Below, piece by piece: positions 45,091 to 55,091 of a stretch of 62,516 nucleotides of DNA (position 1 is the stretch's first letter; the number at the start of each line of letters is the position of its first letter). The notes beneath the pieces are model-generated. The model was not told the origin of the DNA and did not search any database. It was given only the letters and a program-made list of their open reading frames with translations. The translations under genes and the position numbers were made by a program. The stretch is from an uncultured Clostridia bacterium (GTDB taxonomy: Bacteria; Bacillota; Clostridia; Christensenellales; UBA1242), in the NCBI GenBank assembly GCA_944332185.1, contig CALVJJ010000006.1, positions 1-62,516 on the forward strand. The letters run 5' to 3'.

Positions 45091-48000
45091 ATTGATCTTT
45101 TTCTGCTTTTGTCTTTAATTCATGATATTTATGCATAGCATATTCAAAATTCTTTTCTTGTAGGTCATGGGTAAGAGAATTAGATATTTGGCTAAGACTA
45201 CGGTATCGATTTTCACCGTTTAAAAATTCAAAGTAATCTAATTCTGGCTCATCACTATCTAGGATCAATGGGTTTTCTCCAATGGCAATTCTATTAGGAT
45301 TGTAACGATACAAATTCCAATATCCTGATTGCACAGCACGTTTCATTTCGAGTTGTGTCTTGGACATATCAATACCATGGTTAATGCAAGGAGCATATGC
45401 AATTACTAAGGAGACACCTTGATATTGTTCTGCTTCCATTAGGGCAGTGAGCAACTGGGTGTTATTAGCTCCCATAGAGACTTTAGCAACATAAACATTC
45501 TTATAAGTCATGGCTATTTCGCCCAAATCCTTTTTATTGGTCTTTTTACCTGAACTTGCGAATTTGGCGACAGCACCACTTGGTGTACTTTTACTGGATT
45601 GCCCACCGGTATTGCTATATACTTCGGTATCCAATACTAAAATATTCACGTTTTCTCCACTGGCTAAGATATGATCCAAACCTCCAAATCCAATATCATA
45701 CGCCCAACCATCTCCACCGATGATCCAAACACTTTGTGTAACAAAACTATCAGCAAGGGCTTGAATACGTTGTTTGATGGTAGGATTGGAAGTCACGTAA
45801 TCCAAATGATCCAAGATTTCCTTCTTATATTTTCTTTGCTCTGGAACAGTTTGACAAGTTAGGTATTCCTCAATGGTTTGTTTGATATGTTCATCACGAC
45901 AAGTAGTCACACATTCTTGTAGTAAAGAATGTAAGGTAGCTTGTTTTTGTTGTGTAGCAAGTTTGATGCCTAATCCAAATTCTGCATTATCTTCAAATAA
46001 AGAACTTGCCCAAGCAATACCGTTCCCATTCTCATCTTTTGTATATGGACAGGTTGGGGCACTGCCACCATAGATACTACTACACCCAGTAGCATTGGCA
46101 ATGATCATGTGATCTCCAAATAATTGGCTTAAGACTTTTAGATAAGGAGTTTCACCACAACCAGCACAAGCTCCACTATATTCAAAATATGGGGGATAGA
46201 ATTGACTACCTTTGACACCTGTTTTTGGGAATTTTTGACTGACATAATGTTTGATCTTTTGTAATGCTTGATATTTTTTATTTTCTTGATCTTTAACACT
46301 TAAAAAGTCTGTCATCTGGAGTGCTTTTTTATTGGCACTACATACATTAGCACACACGCCACACCCTGTACAGTCCATAGGACTAACTTGTAGGCAATAT
46401 CGATATCCTTGTTCTAACATAGCTTTGATGGTTACCATGTCATTAGGCAGTTCTACAACATCTTCTTCCTTCATAAGATATGGTCTAATAGCTCCATGTG
46501 GGCATGCAAAGGCACACATATTGCATTGAATACAGTTTTGTGGAATCCATACAGGAATTTGTTCTGCAGTTCCTCGTTTTTCATATTGAGATGTACCCAC
46601 AGGCACGAATCCATTAGGGGAGAAGGCACTCGTAGGTAAAGAGTTGCCTTCTAATTTTTGAATAGGATCAATAAAATTGGTGTAATAACTAGGACATTTT
46701 CCACATTGAGTACAATCATGTATGCATAAGTTCGTAGATGGCGTGATATGAATTTGTTTTAGATAAGGGATACTTTGTTCGATGGCTTGTATGTTTTTTT
46801 CAAGGACTTCTTTTCCTTTTTTACCATAGCTTTTTTCTGCATATTCTTTCATTTTTTTCTTTGCCAAGTCAAAAGGAATAATGTTTTTTAAATAAAAGAA
46901 ACAAGTTTGCATAATAAGATTGATTTTGTTACCCAATCCAATTTTTTGCGCTAATGAAAAAGCATCAATGATGTATACATGAATATTATGAGATATAATG
47001 TAATCTTTTTTGTCTTTTGGCAAAAGTTCATTGATTTCTGTGTCAGTATAAGAGGTGTTGATGAGTAAAATACCATCATTTTTTAAGCCTTTTAAGATGT
47101 TGTATTTTGTTAAATAGCCATCTTTATGGACAGATACAAAATCCACATCTGTAATAAGATAAGGTTTTGTAATTGGATTTTGTCCAAAACGCAAATGACT
47201 GATAGTAGAGTTTCCGGTCTTTTTACTATCATATTCAAAGAAAGCTTGCGTGTAAAGGGGAGTAGTTTCTCCAATAATTTTAATTGTGCTTTTATTAGCA
47301 CTGACAGTTCCATCACCACCATAACCATAGAATTTGCAACTCGTGGTATGTGTGTCTTGTAATGATAGAACATTTTTTTCTACCAAATTGGTATGGGTAA
47401 TATCATCAATAATACCCAGTGTAAAATGATTTTTTGGTGTCTTTTCTTTTAGATTTTCATATACACTATGAATCATAGATGGTGTCAGTTCTTTGCCTCC
47501 AAGGCCGTATCTGCCACCTACAATGGTTACATTGCGATGATGTTCTTGCATACTGGCTACGACATCAAGATACAAAGGTTCGCCAGCTGATCCACTTTCT
47601 TTTGTTCTATCCAGAACAGCTATTTTTTGTACTGTTTTTGGTAAAATTTGATGCAAATATTGTGTATCAAATGGTCGGTATAAGTGAATACTTACCATAC
47701 CATATTCTGCTTTTTCTTTATTCAAATACTCCACGACATTTTTAATAGTTTCACAACTACTGCACATGGAAACAATGACATATTTTGCGTTTTTAGCACC
47801 ATAATATTCCATAATATGATATTGTCTACCACAAACTTTAGCAAAAGAATCCATGCATTGTTGTACGATAGATGGTGTTTTAAGATAATAGGTATTTGAT
47901 CGTTCTCTATTTTGAAAATAAATATCTGGATTCTGTGCTGTGCCTTGTTGATGTGGGTGAGAAGAATTAAGCCCTTGACTTTTAAAAGCCATCATTTCTT

Positions 48001-48586
48001 TCATAGGGGCAAGTTGTTTTACTTGTTCTACCGTTACTTCTTCGATGGTATTGATTTCGTGGCTTGTTCGAAATCCATCAAAGAAATGGACAAAAGGCAC
48101 TTTTGCTTGATAGGTAGCCATACTGGCAATCATAGCCATATCCATACATTCTTGTACAGAATTGGAAGCAAGCATAGCATATCCTGTTTGGCGTACTGCC
48201 ATGACATCGCTATGGTCACCGAATATAGATAGGGCATGAGTAGACAAAGCTCTTGCTGATACGTGCATGACAGAAGGAAGCAATTCGCCTGCAATTTTGT
48301 ACATATTAGGGATCATCAAAAGCAAACCTTGACTTGCTGTAAATGTTGTTGCTAAACTTCCTCCGGCAAGTGCTCCATGCATTGCTCCGCTTGCACCACC
48401 TTCACTTTGCATTTCTACGACCTTTACCGTTTGGCCAAATATATTTTTGACTCCTTTGGTAGCCATTTCATCGATGGTTTCTGCCATAGGACTAGATGGG
48501 GTAATTGGATAAATCGTAGCAATTTCGCTTACCTGATAAGCAATTCTTGCACAAGCTGTATTCCCATCAACTGTTATTCTTCCCAT
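45089..48586 (-). CDS. nifJ: Pyruvate:ferredoxin (flavodoxin) oxidoreductase, single chain, with an extra cysteine cluster
   Basis: 1165 residues. It starts MGRITVDGNTACARIAYQVSEIATIYPITPSSPMAE as in the family, continues through the gamma domain and the 2x[4Fe-4S] ferredoxin domain (C685, C688, C691, C695 and C739, C742, C745, C749), and then the thiamine-binding beta part (GACAGCGETPYLK; WIIGGDGWAYDIGFGGLDH). It splits pyruvate to acetyl-CoA, CO2 and reduced ferredoxin. An additional C621-x3-C625-x2-C628-x2-C631 stands just before the usual DPxxxxxGNxLPTSAF segment and is not part of the common enzyme. Monocistronic, transcribed against the neighbours. Confidence 0.95.
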   Translation of the reverse strand: MGRITVDGNTACARIAYQVSEIATIYPITPSSPMAETIDEMATKGVKNIFGQTVKVVEMQSEGGASGAMHGALAGGSLATTFTASQGLLLMIPNMYKIAGELLPSVMHVSARALSTHALSIFGDHSDVMAVRQTGYAMLASNSVQECMDMAMIASMATYQAKVPFVHFFDGFRTSHEINTIEEVTVEQVKQLAPMKEMMAFKSQGLNSSHPHQQGTAQNPDIYFQNRERSNTYYLKTPSIVQQCMDSFAKVCGRQYHIMEYYGAKNAKYVIVSMCSSCETIKNVVEYLNKEKAEYGMVSIHLYRPFDTQYLHQILPKTVQKIAVLDRTKESGSAGEPLYLDVVASMQEHHRNVTIVGGRYGLGGKELTPSMIHSVYENLKEKTPKNHFTLGIIDDITHTNLVEKNVLSLQDTHTTSCKFYGYGGDGTVSANKSTIKIIGETTPLYTQAFFEYDSKKTGNSTISHLRFGQNPITKPYLITDVDFVSVHKDGYLTKYNILKGLKNDGILLINTSYTDTEINELLPKDKKDYIISHNIHVYIIDAFSLAQKIGLGNKINLIMQTCFFYLKNIIPFDLAKKKMKEYAEKSYGKKGKEVLEKNIQAIEQSIPYLKQIHITPSTNLCIHDCTQCGKCPSYYTNFIDPIQKLEGNSLPTSAFSPNGFVPVGTSQYEKRGTAEQIPVWIPQNCIQCNMCAFACPHGAIRPYLMKEEDVVELPNDMVTIKAMLEQGYRYCLQVSPMDCTGCGVCANVCSANKKALQMTDFLSVKDQENKKYQALQKIKHYVSQKFPKTGVKGSQFYPPYFEYSGACAGCGETPYLKVLSQLFGDHMIIANATGCSSIYGGSAPTCPYTKDENGNGIAWASSLFEDNAEFGLGIKLATQQKQATLHSLLQECVTTCRDEHIKQTIEEYLTCQTVPEQRKYKKEILDHLDYVTSNPTIKQRIQALADSFVTQSVWIIGGDGWAYDIGFGGLDHILASGENVNILVLDTEVYSNTGGQSSKSTPSGAVAKFASSGKKTNKKDLGEIAMTYKNVYVAKVSMGANNTQLLTALMEAEQYQGVSLVIAYAPCINHGIDMSKTQLEMKRAVQSGYWNLYRYNPNRIAIGENPLILDSDEPELDYFEFLNGENRYRSLSQISNSLTHDLQEKNFEYAMHKYHELKTKAEKDQ

Positions 48587-48607
48587 AATTTTTTCTCCTT
48601 ATTTTCT

Positions 48608-48636
48608 AGTATATAAAAAATCAAAAAATAGGTCAA
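48608..48636 (-). promoter_or_regulatory. Promoter of the PFOR gene
   Basis: On the minus strand TTGACC (48636-48631), 17-base spacer, TATACT (48613-48608). The AAGGAG of the gene follows shortly. Confidence 0.7.
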
Positions 48637-48673
48637 ACAAACAAAAAACAAATCTCTATTCTTTGCGAAAAAT

Positions 48674-48702
48674 TTGTACTTTTTCCTTGTGTATGTTATA
48701 AT
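48674..48702 (+). promoter_or_regulatory. Promoter of truA
   Basis: TTGTAC (48674-48679), 17-base spacer, TATAAT (48697-48702) with extended -10 TGT. Diverges from the PFOR promoter 38 bases away. Confidence 0.7.
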
Positions 48703-48723
48703 GAAAAGAGTAAGGAGAGACTG

Positions 48724-49485
48724 ATGACAAGAGTTGGATTGCAAATTAGTTATGTGGGAAAGAACTATCATGGGTGGCAAATACAAAATGGGACACAACA
48801 ACATTTTCCTACCATTCAAGGAACACTTTGTCAAGCTATCGAAAAAGCACTAGGACAAAAAGTAGATCTTATTGGAAGTGGTAGAACAGATCAAGGTGTA
48901 TCAGCCATTGGACAAATAGCACACATGGATATTGATACAACATATCCTGTGGAAAAATTATGTTATTTGATTAACGCATATTTACCACAAGATATTCGGG
49001 TGTTACGTTCTTTTTTAGTGGACGATGAGTTTCATGCAAGGTACTCTGCAAAGTTAAAAACATACCAATATTCCGTGTATTTTTCGCATATTATCATACC
49101 GTATTATGAGCAATTCGCAGAACAAATAAAAAGGCAACCCAATCTAAACAGTATGCAACAAGCAAGCAAGTATTTTTTACAAGAACATGATTTTACTTCC
49201 TTTTGTGCAGCATCTACTGAAGTAGAAAATAAAGTAAGAACAATTACCGATATTACCATCACACAAACAGGACAGTTGATACAATTTTCTATTACCGGAA
49301 ATGGCTTTTTATACCATATGGTACGTATTATGGTAGGGACATTACTCGAAGTAGGATATGGGAAAAGAAAACCTGAAGATATTGCTATTCTTTTACAGAA
49401 AAAAGACAGAACACTTGCCGGCAAAACCATGCCAGCAAAAGGTCTATTACTCGTAAATGTAGAGTATGAGACAGAAAAAATGTAA
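48724..49485 (+). CDS. truA: tRNA pseudouridine synthase A (positions 38-40)
   Basis: 253 residues. The catalytic motif is SGRTDQGVSAIGQIAHMD; also visible are the N-terminal QISYVGKNYHGWQIQ and the C-terminal FSITGNGFLYHMVRIMVGTLLEVG. It converts uridines in the anticodon stem to pseudouridine. AAGGAG precedes the ATG. It is not preceded by the ecfT/ecfA genes that usually neighbour truA in Firmicutes. Confidence 0.96.
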   Translation: MTRVGLQISYVGKNYHGWQIQNGTQQHFPTIQGTLCQAIEKALGQKVDLIGSGRTDQGVSAIGQIAHMDIDTTYPVEKLCYLINAYLPQDIRVLRSFLVDDEFHARYSAKLKTYQYSVYFSHIIIPYYEQFAEQIKRQPNLNSMQQASKYFLQEHDFTSFCAASTEVENKVRTITDITITQTGQLIQFSITGNGFLYHMVRIMVGTLLEVGYGKRKPEDIAILLQKKDRTLAGKTMPAKGLLLVNVEYETEKM

Positions 49486-49537
49486 TCTAAAAATGAGATT
49501 AGTACTCTATATTTATATAATTATATGAATGATAATA

Positions 49538-49567
49538 TTGACTAGTACATAGAAAAAGTGGTATGAT
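49538..49567 (+). promoter_or_regulatory. Promoter of the membrane/lipoprotein pair
   Basis: TTGACT (49538-49543), 18-base spacer, TATGAT (49562-49567) with extended -10 TGG. Confidence 0.6.
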
Positions 49568-49609
49568 AAAAAAAGAAATACTGTTTTCTTTATGCCATCG
49601 GAGGAAAGA

Positions 49610-50626
49610 ATGAAACAAATTTTACGATTGCTCATTATTATTTTAATTGTCGTTGGAATTGGTTGGGGTGTCTATGCACTATTTTTCAAGAAAGATAACG
49701 ACACACAATTTTATGAAACCACAACTGCCATGATGAATACTTTAGAAGAAAGACAAGAAGACTGTAACCCTGGTATGCAAGTTTACGATGTACAAATCTA
49801 TAATGATTGTTTTAGTGTAGCTACCAGTGCTAGTCTTAATATTGTCGACTCTATGGATTTGCTAGGCAATAGAAGAACTCTTGGTGTAACAGGTTCTTAC
49901 GGAGATATTCATACTGCACAGTGGACAACCATTAAATATTATTACTCTTTATTACAATTTGCCGATGGAATTAGATTGGGTGATGTTAAATCCATGAAAA
50001 ATAAAGTAAACGATTTGAATACTTTGATGGACCAAATTGCTACCAAAATGTATGAAGTTAAGACTTATCAAGAAACCATAAACAAAGCAAGTGAAACAGA
50101 AAAAGATGCTCTTTATATAGAATTGTCTAATATGTATGATAGCCTGATTGATATCTACAAAACATACTTGCAAAAAGAAAATAATATTGCATTTTATATG
50201 AAAGATGTTGTGACAGCTTATGCGTTAGATGGTCAATATCTATATGATGCTAAAGGTGCTACCTTAGAATCTTTCTTGTATCAAAGTAGTCTTGTGTTGG
50301 AACATAACAAGAATGAAGATGTGTTCTATGCATATTTAGATGACATGTATGCCATTTTACAATTATATACAGATGACAATCAACTATTCTTTTCCGAAAA
50401 AAGTGCAGCATTCACCACTTCCTATCAAAATATGGTATCTACAGAAGAAGGAAAACAACAATTAAAAAGAATATTTGCAATAGCGCCAGATGATATGTTT
50501 TTAGGCAAAGAAGATATCATTGTAGCTGATCCAGAACAAGATTTAGAATTATTTGCTCATTATGGATTTAGTAGTCAATATTATCAAGATGTGATCAATA
50601 TTGTAAAATTCTTATTCGAGGTGTAG
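49610..50626 (+). CDS. Membrane-anchored protein of unknown function, partner of the next lipoprotein
   Basis: 338 residues from the ATG behind GGAGGAAAG; an in-frame ATG six codons upstream precedes that site. Residues about 4-26 form a signal anchor (LLIIILIVVGIGWGVYALFF) followed by KKD. The remainder is largely helical (MKNKVNDLNTLMDQIATKMYEV, ELSNMYDSLIDIYKTYLQKENNIAFYMKDVV) with two close cysteines near residues 40-55. No recognised domain. It is followed after one base by a lipoprotein gene with a similar helical plan, so the pair probably forms one envelope complex. Confidence 0.72.
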   Translation: MKQILRLLIIILIVVGIGWGVYALFFKKDNDTQFYETTTAMMNTLEERQEDCNPGMQVYDVQIYNDCFSVATSASLNIVDSMDLLGNRRTLGVTGSYGDIHTAQWTTIKYYYSLLQFADGIRLGDVKSMKNKVNDLNTLMDQIATKMYEVKTYQETINKASETEKDALYIELSNMYDSLIDIYKTYLQKENNIAFYMKDVVTAYALDGQYLYDAKGATLESFLYQSSLVLEHNKNEDVFYAYLDDMYAILQLYTDDNQLFFSEKSAAFTTSYQNMVSTEEGKQQLKRIFAIAPDDMFLGKEDIIVADPEQDLELFAHYGFSSQYYQDVINIVKFLFEV

Positions 50627-50627
50627 A

Positions 50628-51779
50628 ATGAAAAAAATTTGGAAATTGTGTATGATCCCTCTTGTAGGAGTATTGATACTGACAGGGTGTGCAAGCAGCC
50701 GAGATCTTTATGTTGTCAAAACCATGTTTGAAGAAATGAAAGTTACCTACCAGACACCAGAAGGGAATACCATGTTTACCGAGTGGGGTGTAAAGCCACA
50801 ACTGAACCATGAAGTATTCGAGGAAGGGAAGAATGGCGAACCAAATGATTATGTCAAAACCATGAGTGAAGACTTGATGATTGGATATAGTCAAGTACAG
50901 TACCTATATGCAAGTGTTCTTGAAGTTGCCACAAATTATCTAGATCAATATACTTTATACGTATTTGATAACGAAGAAAGCGTAAGAAATCAACGAGATC
51001 TTATCAATGCCTTATACAATCAAGTGATTGCTTTAAGAAAAGAAGTGTATAGTTTTTCCAGAACAAAAGATGGATTTTTAGAAGAATTAGAAATGATTCA
51101 GCCAGATAGTGCAATTTACTATGAAAAACTAAAGAATTTCTGTCATGCCTATGCAAGTCTAATCAAAGCTACGCTAGACTATGCTAACACCATGCGTTCT
51201 TTGAATGCTATCATAAAACCACATGACTTAAGTATTTTAAACGATGAGAATGTGAGTGATGAAGCCAAAAATGATATGATTCAAAGAGTTTTTGATGATG
51301 CAAAATTAACGTATGCAACCATTGTGTATTACGACAATATTGAAATATTCCAACACAATAATTTAAGTGGAACTTTTCAATTACAATATTATGAAGATGG
51401 AAAAATTCAAAATTATTCTTTATCCAAAATTGATGAATTGACCTCTATTATGTTGACCAATGATAATCTAAACATAGATAGTGGGTATCAAACTATTGGA
51501 CAAAAAGCAAAAAATATGGAACTTTTACAAGAAAAGATGTCTACCTATTTGAACTTTTATAATGAAGCTAGAGAAAAAGTCAATGTAAGAGAATATTATG
51601 AAGCACTTTTAAAAGATGAATACAATGAAGTATTTACCACAGGCGTGGCTACCAAATATGCAGAAAATTATTATAATGCACTTAGCAACGAACAAAAAGG
51701 TTGTCTAGATTTTATCATAGATTTTACCAATCTAGATGTAAGATATTTTTATGAAGCTTTAATGAGTATGACAAAATAG
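50628..51779 (+). CDS. Lipoprotein of unknown function
   Basis: 383 residues. Signal peptide with lipobox LTGC (MKKIWKLCMIPLVGVLILTGCASS), so the mature protein is lipid-anchored outside the membrane. The rest is helical with coiled stretches (RNQRDLINALYNQVIALRKEVYSF; EEKMS-like YYEKLKNFCHAYASLIKATLDYANT). It shares the size and the pattern of long helices with the previous protein, and distant homology is possible but not shown. ATTCGAGG serves as ribosome site across the previous stop. A terminator follows. Confidence 0.78.
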   Translation: MKKIWKLCMIPLVGVLILTGCASSRDLYVVKTMFEEMKVTYQTPEGNTMFTEWGVKPQLNHEVFEEGKNGEPNDYVKTMSEDLMIGYSQVQYLYASVLEVATNYLDQYTLYVFDNEESVRNQRDLINALYNQVIALRKEVYSFSRTKDGFLEELEMIQPDSAIYYEKLKNFCHAYASLIKATLDYANTMRSLNAIIKPHDLSILNDENVSDEAKNDMIQRVFDDAKLTYATIVYYDNIEIFQHNNLSGTFQLQYYEDGKIQNYSLSKIDELTSIMLTNDNLNIDSGYQTIGQKAKNMELLQEKMSTYLNFYNEAREKVNVREYYEALLKDEYNEVFTTGVATKYAENYYNALSNEQKGCLDFIIDFTNLDVRYFYEALMSMTK

Positions 51780-51790
51780 AAAAGGGTTGT

Positions 51791-51826
51791 AATGCGTAAA
51801 GTAGTTACGCATTCCTTTTCGTTTTT
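51791..51826 (+). terminator. Hairpin between the lipoprotein gene and gltX
   Basis: AATGCGTAA (51791-51799) pairs perfectly with TTACGCATT (51805-51813), loop AGTAG, followed by the T-rich CCTTTTCGTTTTT. An ATG inside the left arm opens a false longer gltX frame. gltX may be read through it, as no separate promoter is seen. Confidence 0.7.
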
Positions 51827-51836
51827 AGGAGAAAAT

Positions 51837-53504
51837 ATGAACAATTATGAAAAAATAGCAGAATTATTATTCCCAAATATTACAAAAACACCAGAGTATT
51901 ATGAAAAAAAATATGCTAAAAGGAATTTGCCAGAAGGAGCAAAAGTTACCCGTTTTGCACCAAGCCCAACAGGGTATGTGCACATGGGAAGTTTGCTAAC
52001 TTGTTTTTATGATTATATCATTGCAAAACAGTCTCATGGGGTGTTTTTTCTACGTATAGAAGATACCGATCTAGAAAGAACCATTGACCATGGAGTAGAA
52101 GGAATTGTAGAAGATTTGGCATCATTTGACATTCATGCAGATGAGGGGGTAGATGAAAATCTACAATCTTATGGCAACTACGCCCCTTATATCCAAACGC
52201 AAAGACAAGAAATTTATTTGACTTATGCAAAAGACTTAGTACGAAAAGGTCTTGCCTATCCATGTTTTTGTACCAAAGAAGAATTACAAGCAATTCGCCA
52301 AAAACAAGAAGAAAACAAAGAAGTCCAAATTGGATATTATGGGGAATATGCGACTTGCAGGAATTTGACACCAGAAGAAGTGGAACAAAATCTAAAAGCA
52401 GGAAAACCATTTGTTATTCGTTTTAAATCTCCAGCAAAAGTAGGGGATAGAGTACATTTTTATGATGTGTTACGTGGAGAGCAAGAGATGGCAGATAACG
52501 TTAATGATGTGGTCATTATCAAGTCAAAAAGCTTACTTCCACCATACAATTTTGCTCATGCAATAGATGATCATTTGATGGGTACCACGACGGTAATTCG
52601 TAGTAATGAATGGTTGAATTCTGTCCCAGAACATATGCAATTATTCCGTGCCTTAGGATTTGATCAACCAGAGTATTGTCACGTAGCATTTGTGCAACGA
52701 TTTGATCAAGAAACAGGTCAAAAAAGAAAAATTAGTAAACGTAAAGATCCAGAAACAGCCGTAAGTTATATGGTAAAGGCTGGATACCCAACTGATAGTG
52801 TGATGGAATATTTGTATACCATTGCCAATACCAATTTTGAAGAATGGAGAATAGCCAATCCTAATGCAAATCGTGAAGAATTCTTGATTACACTTGAAAA
52901 AATGAGTTTAAGTGGGGCTTTATTTGATCTAGACAAATTCAATGATGTGAGTAAGAATGTCATTAGCAAAATGTCTGCTGAAAAAGTATATGAATTAGTT
53001 TTGCAATGGGCAAAAACTTATGATGTAGAGTGGGCAGAAATTTTGGAAAAACACAGAGAGTTTGCAATTAAAATGTTTGCAATAGATAGATACAATCAAA
53101 AACCTAGAAAAGATATTGTAAAATGGGAAGATACGAAAAATTTGTATGGATATTTCTTTGATGAATTATTCGATGGACAATATGAAATGGAAGAAAATAT
53201 GCATCTAGAAGATCTCAAAGATATCTTTGATCGATATCTAGAACATTTTGATGACCAAGTGGATAATAGTCAATGGTTTGAAATGGTAAAATCTATTGGC
53301 TGTGATTTGGGTTACTGTCCACAGATTAAAGAATACAAGAAGAATCCAGATCAATACAAAGGACACTGTGGAACAGTTTGTACCTATATTCGTATTGCTC
53401 TTACAGGAAGAAAAAATACCCCAGATTTGTTTAGTATTTGCAAACTATTTGGAAAAGAAAAAATGCGACAAAGAATGCAAGCATTTTTAGCAAAAATAAA
53501 ATAA
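51837..53504 (+). CDS. gltX: Glutamyl-tRNA synthetase
   Basis: 555 residues from the ATG behind TTAGGAG. Class I signatures: FAPSPTGYVHMGSLLT (HIGH region, here HMGS) and KRKISKRKDPE (KMSKS). The catalytic Rossmann domain is followed by the helical anticodon-binding part. It is longer than the 480-500 residues common in Firmicutes: about 40 extra residues before the first motif and a changed insert carrying DVNDVVIIKSKSLLPPYNFAHAIDDHLMGTT. No GatCAB genes are nearby. There is no T-box leader. Confidence 0.94.
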   Translation: MNNYEKIAELLFPNITKTPEYYEKKYAKRNLPEGAKVTRFAPSPTGYVHMGSLLTCFYDYIIAKQSHGVFFLRIEDTDLERTIDHGVEGIVEDLASFDIHADEGVDENLQSYGNYAPYIQTQRQEIYLTYAKDLVRKGLAYPCFCTKEELQAIRQKQEENKEVQIGYYGEYATCRNLTPEEVEQNLKAGKPFVIRFKSPAKVGDRVHFYDVLRGEQEMADNVNDVVIIKSKSLLPPYNFAHAIDDHLMGTTTVIRSNEWLNSVPEHMQLFRALGFDQPEYCHVAFVQRFDQETGQKRKISKRKDPETAVSYMVKAGYPTDSVMEYLYTIANTNFEEWRIANPNANREEFLITLEKMSLSGALFDLDKFNDVSKNVISKMSAEKVYELVLQWAKTYDVEWAEILEKHREFAIKMFAIDRYNQKPRKDIVKWEDTKNLYGYFFDELFDGQYEMEENMHLEDLKDIFDRYLEHFDDQVDNSQWFEMVKSIGCDLGYCPQIKEYKKNPDQYKGHCGTVCTYIRIALTGRKNTPDLFSICKLFGKEKMRQRMQAFLAKIK

Positions 53505-53525
53505 AGAAAGTGAAAGGAATACAAA

Positions 53526-55079
53526 ATGGCAATTATTGAAATCAATCATTTGTCTCATAACTATGGAGACAAACAGATTTTATTGGATACCAGTTTTGTG
53601 CTCAATCCCGGAGAAAAAATTGGACTGACAGGTGTCAACGGGGCAGGAAAAAGTAGTCTAATCAAAATCATGATGGGGCAAGTCATACCAGACGATGCAG
53701 AGATGTATTTTAATAAAAAATATACCATTGGATATTTGGACCAACATGCCGAAATCAATGGACACCAAACCATTAAACAATATTTGGGTGGAGCTTTTGC
53801 CAAATTATATGAAGTAGAAGAAAAACTGAATCAAGTCAACAATAGTTTAGCAACAGAAACCAATCCAGTAAAATTAGAAAAATTATTAAATCAAAGTGGA
53901 GATTTGTTCGAGTATTTACAAGCTAATAATTTTTACCAAATTGATAGTGATATTGAAAAAGTTGCCGCAGGATTAGGGGTGACAGCTTTAGGACTTGAAA
54001 CACCTGTGAATACGTTAAGTGGTGGGCAAAGAGCCAAAGTATTGCTAGCAAAACTACTATTAGAGCAACCTGATGTCATGATTTTAGATGAGCCAACCAA
54101 TTTTCTAGATGTCGAACATATTGAATGGCTTAAAAAATTCATCAACTCTAGTGAAAAATCTTTTGTGATTGTCAGCCATGATGCTAGTTTTTTGAATGCT
54201 GTGGTGAATATTATTTGTGATATAGACAATCAAAAGATTGTAAGATATGTCGGTAATCTAGACAAAGCTATGCTCATTAAAGAAGAAAGAAGAAGACTTT
54301 ATGAAAAATCGTATGAATCTCAACAAAAAGAAATTAAAAAACTAGAAGATTATATTGCTAAAAACAAAGCAAGAGCATCAACAGCAAGAATGGCAAGTTC
54401 CAGAGAAAAAAGACTAGAAAAGATGGATATTCTAGAAAAACCAAGTGAACAAATTAAGCCCACTTTCCGTTTTGCCTACAAGCCTTTTGGAGGAAGAATG
54501 ATGCTCAAAGTAGATCAGTTGGTCGTAGGGTATCAAAAACCATTATTAAAGCCAATTACCTTTGAAGTAAACCATGGGGAAGTGGTGGCAATTACTGGGT
54601 TTAATGGTATTGGAAAATCTACTTTATTAAAAACTATTTGTGGTATTATTCCACAACTAGCAGGAGAAGTAGAGATAGCACGCAATGTGAAAATTGGGTA
54701 CTACGAACAAGAAAATGATTTTCATGGATTTTCTGGTACCCCTCTTATGTATATGCGTCAGGAATTTCCAAAACTATTAGATAAACAATTACGTGCCAAT
54801 TTGAATCGTAGTGGACTGACCACCATTCATTGTCAAAAACAAATAGAACAATTAAGTGGTGGAGAGCAAAGCAAGATCAAAATTTGTGTGTTGACCATCA
54901 AAGAAAGTAATTTGTTGTTACTTGATGAACCAACCAATCATCTTGACAAATACGCTATTGATTGCTTAAAAGAAGCAATTAAAGAATATGAAGGTGCAGT
55001 GATACTAGTTAGCCACAATAAAGAATTTGTACAAGAAGTGGCAGATAAAATTATTCAACTAGATAAAATGCATCTATAA
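53526..55079 (+). CDS. ABC-F family ATPase (ribosome-associated)
   Basis: 517 residues, two ATP-binding cassettes and no membrane helices. First: GVNGAGKSS, LSGGQRAKVLLAKLL, MILDEPTNFLD. Second: GFNGIGKST, LSGGEQSKIKICVL, LLLDEPTNHLD. Between them lies the charged linker (about residues 245-320) that in this family reaches the ribosomal E site. Members relieve stalled translation or confer resistance to ribosome-targeting antibiotics; which applies here cannot be told. It sits between gltX and metG. Confidence 0.92.
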   Translation: MAIIEINHLSHNYGDKQILLDTSFVLNPGEKIGLTGVNGAGKSSLIKIMMGQVIPDDAEMYFNKKYTIGYLDQHAEINGHQTIKQYLGGAFAKLYEVEEKLNQVNNSLATETNPVKLEKLLNQSGDLFEYLQANNFYQIDSDIEKVAAGLGVTALGLETPVNTLSGGQRAKVLLAKLLLEQPDVMILDEPTNFLDVEHIEWLKKFINSSEKSFVIVSHDASFLNAVVNIICDIDNQKIVRYVGNLDKAMLIKEERRRLYEKSYESQQKEIKKLEDYIAKNKARASTARMASSREKRLEKMDILEKPSEQIKPTFRFAYKPFGGRMMLKVDQLVVGYQKPLLKPITFEVNHGEVVAITGFNGIGKSTLLKTICGIIPQLAGEVEIARNVKIGYYEQENDFHGFSGTPLMYMRQEFPKLLDKQLRANLNRSGLTTIHCQKQIEQLSGGEQSKIKICVLTIKESNLLLLDEPTNHLDKYAIDCLKEAIKEYEGAVILVSHNKEFVQEVADKIIQLDKMHL

Positions 55080-55091
55080 AAAGGAGTAATC

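Noticed and set aside
51780-51836. T-box leader controlling gltX (also looked for before metG)
   Set aside because: The gaps are too short and lack the T-box sequence; only a terminator-like hairpin is present.
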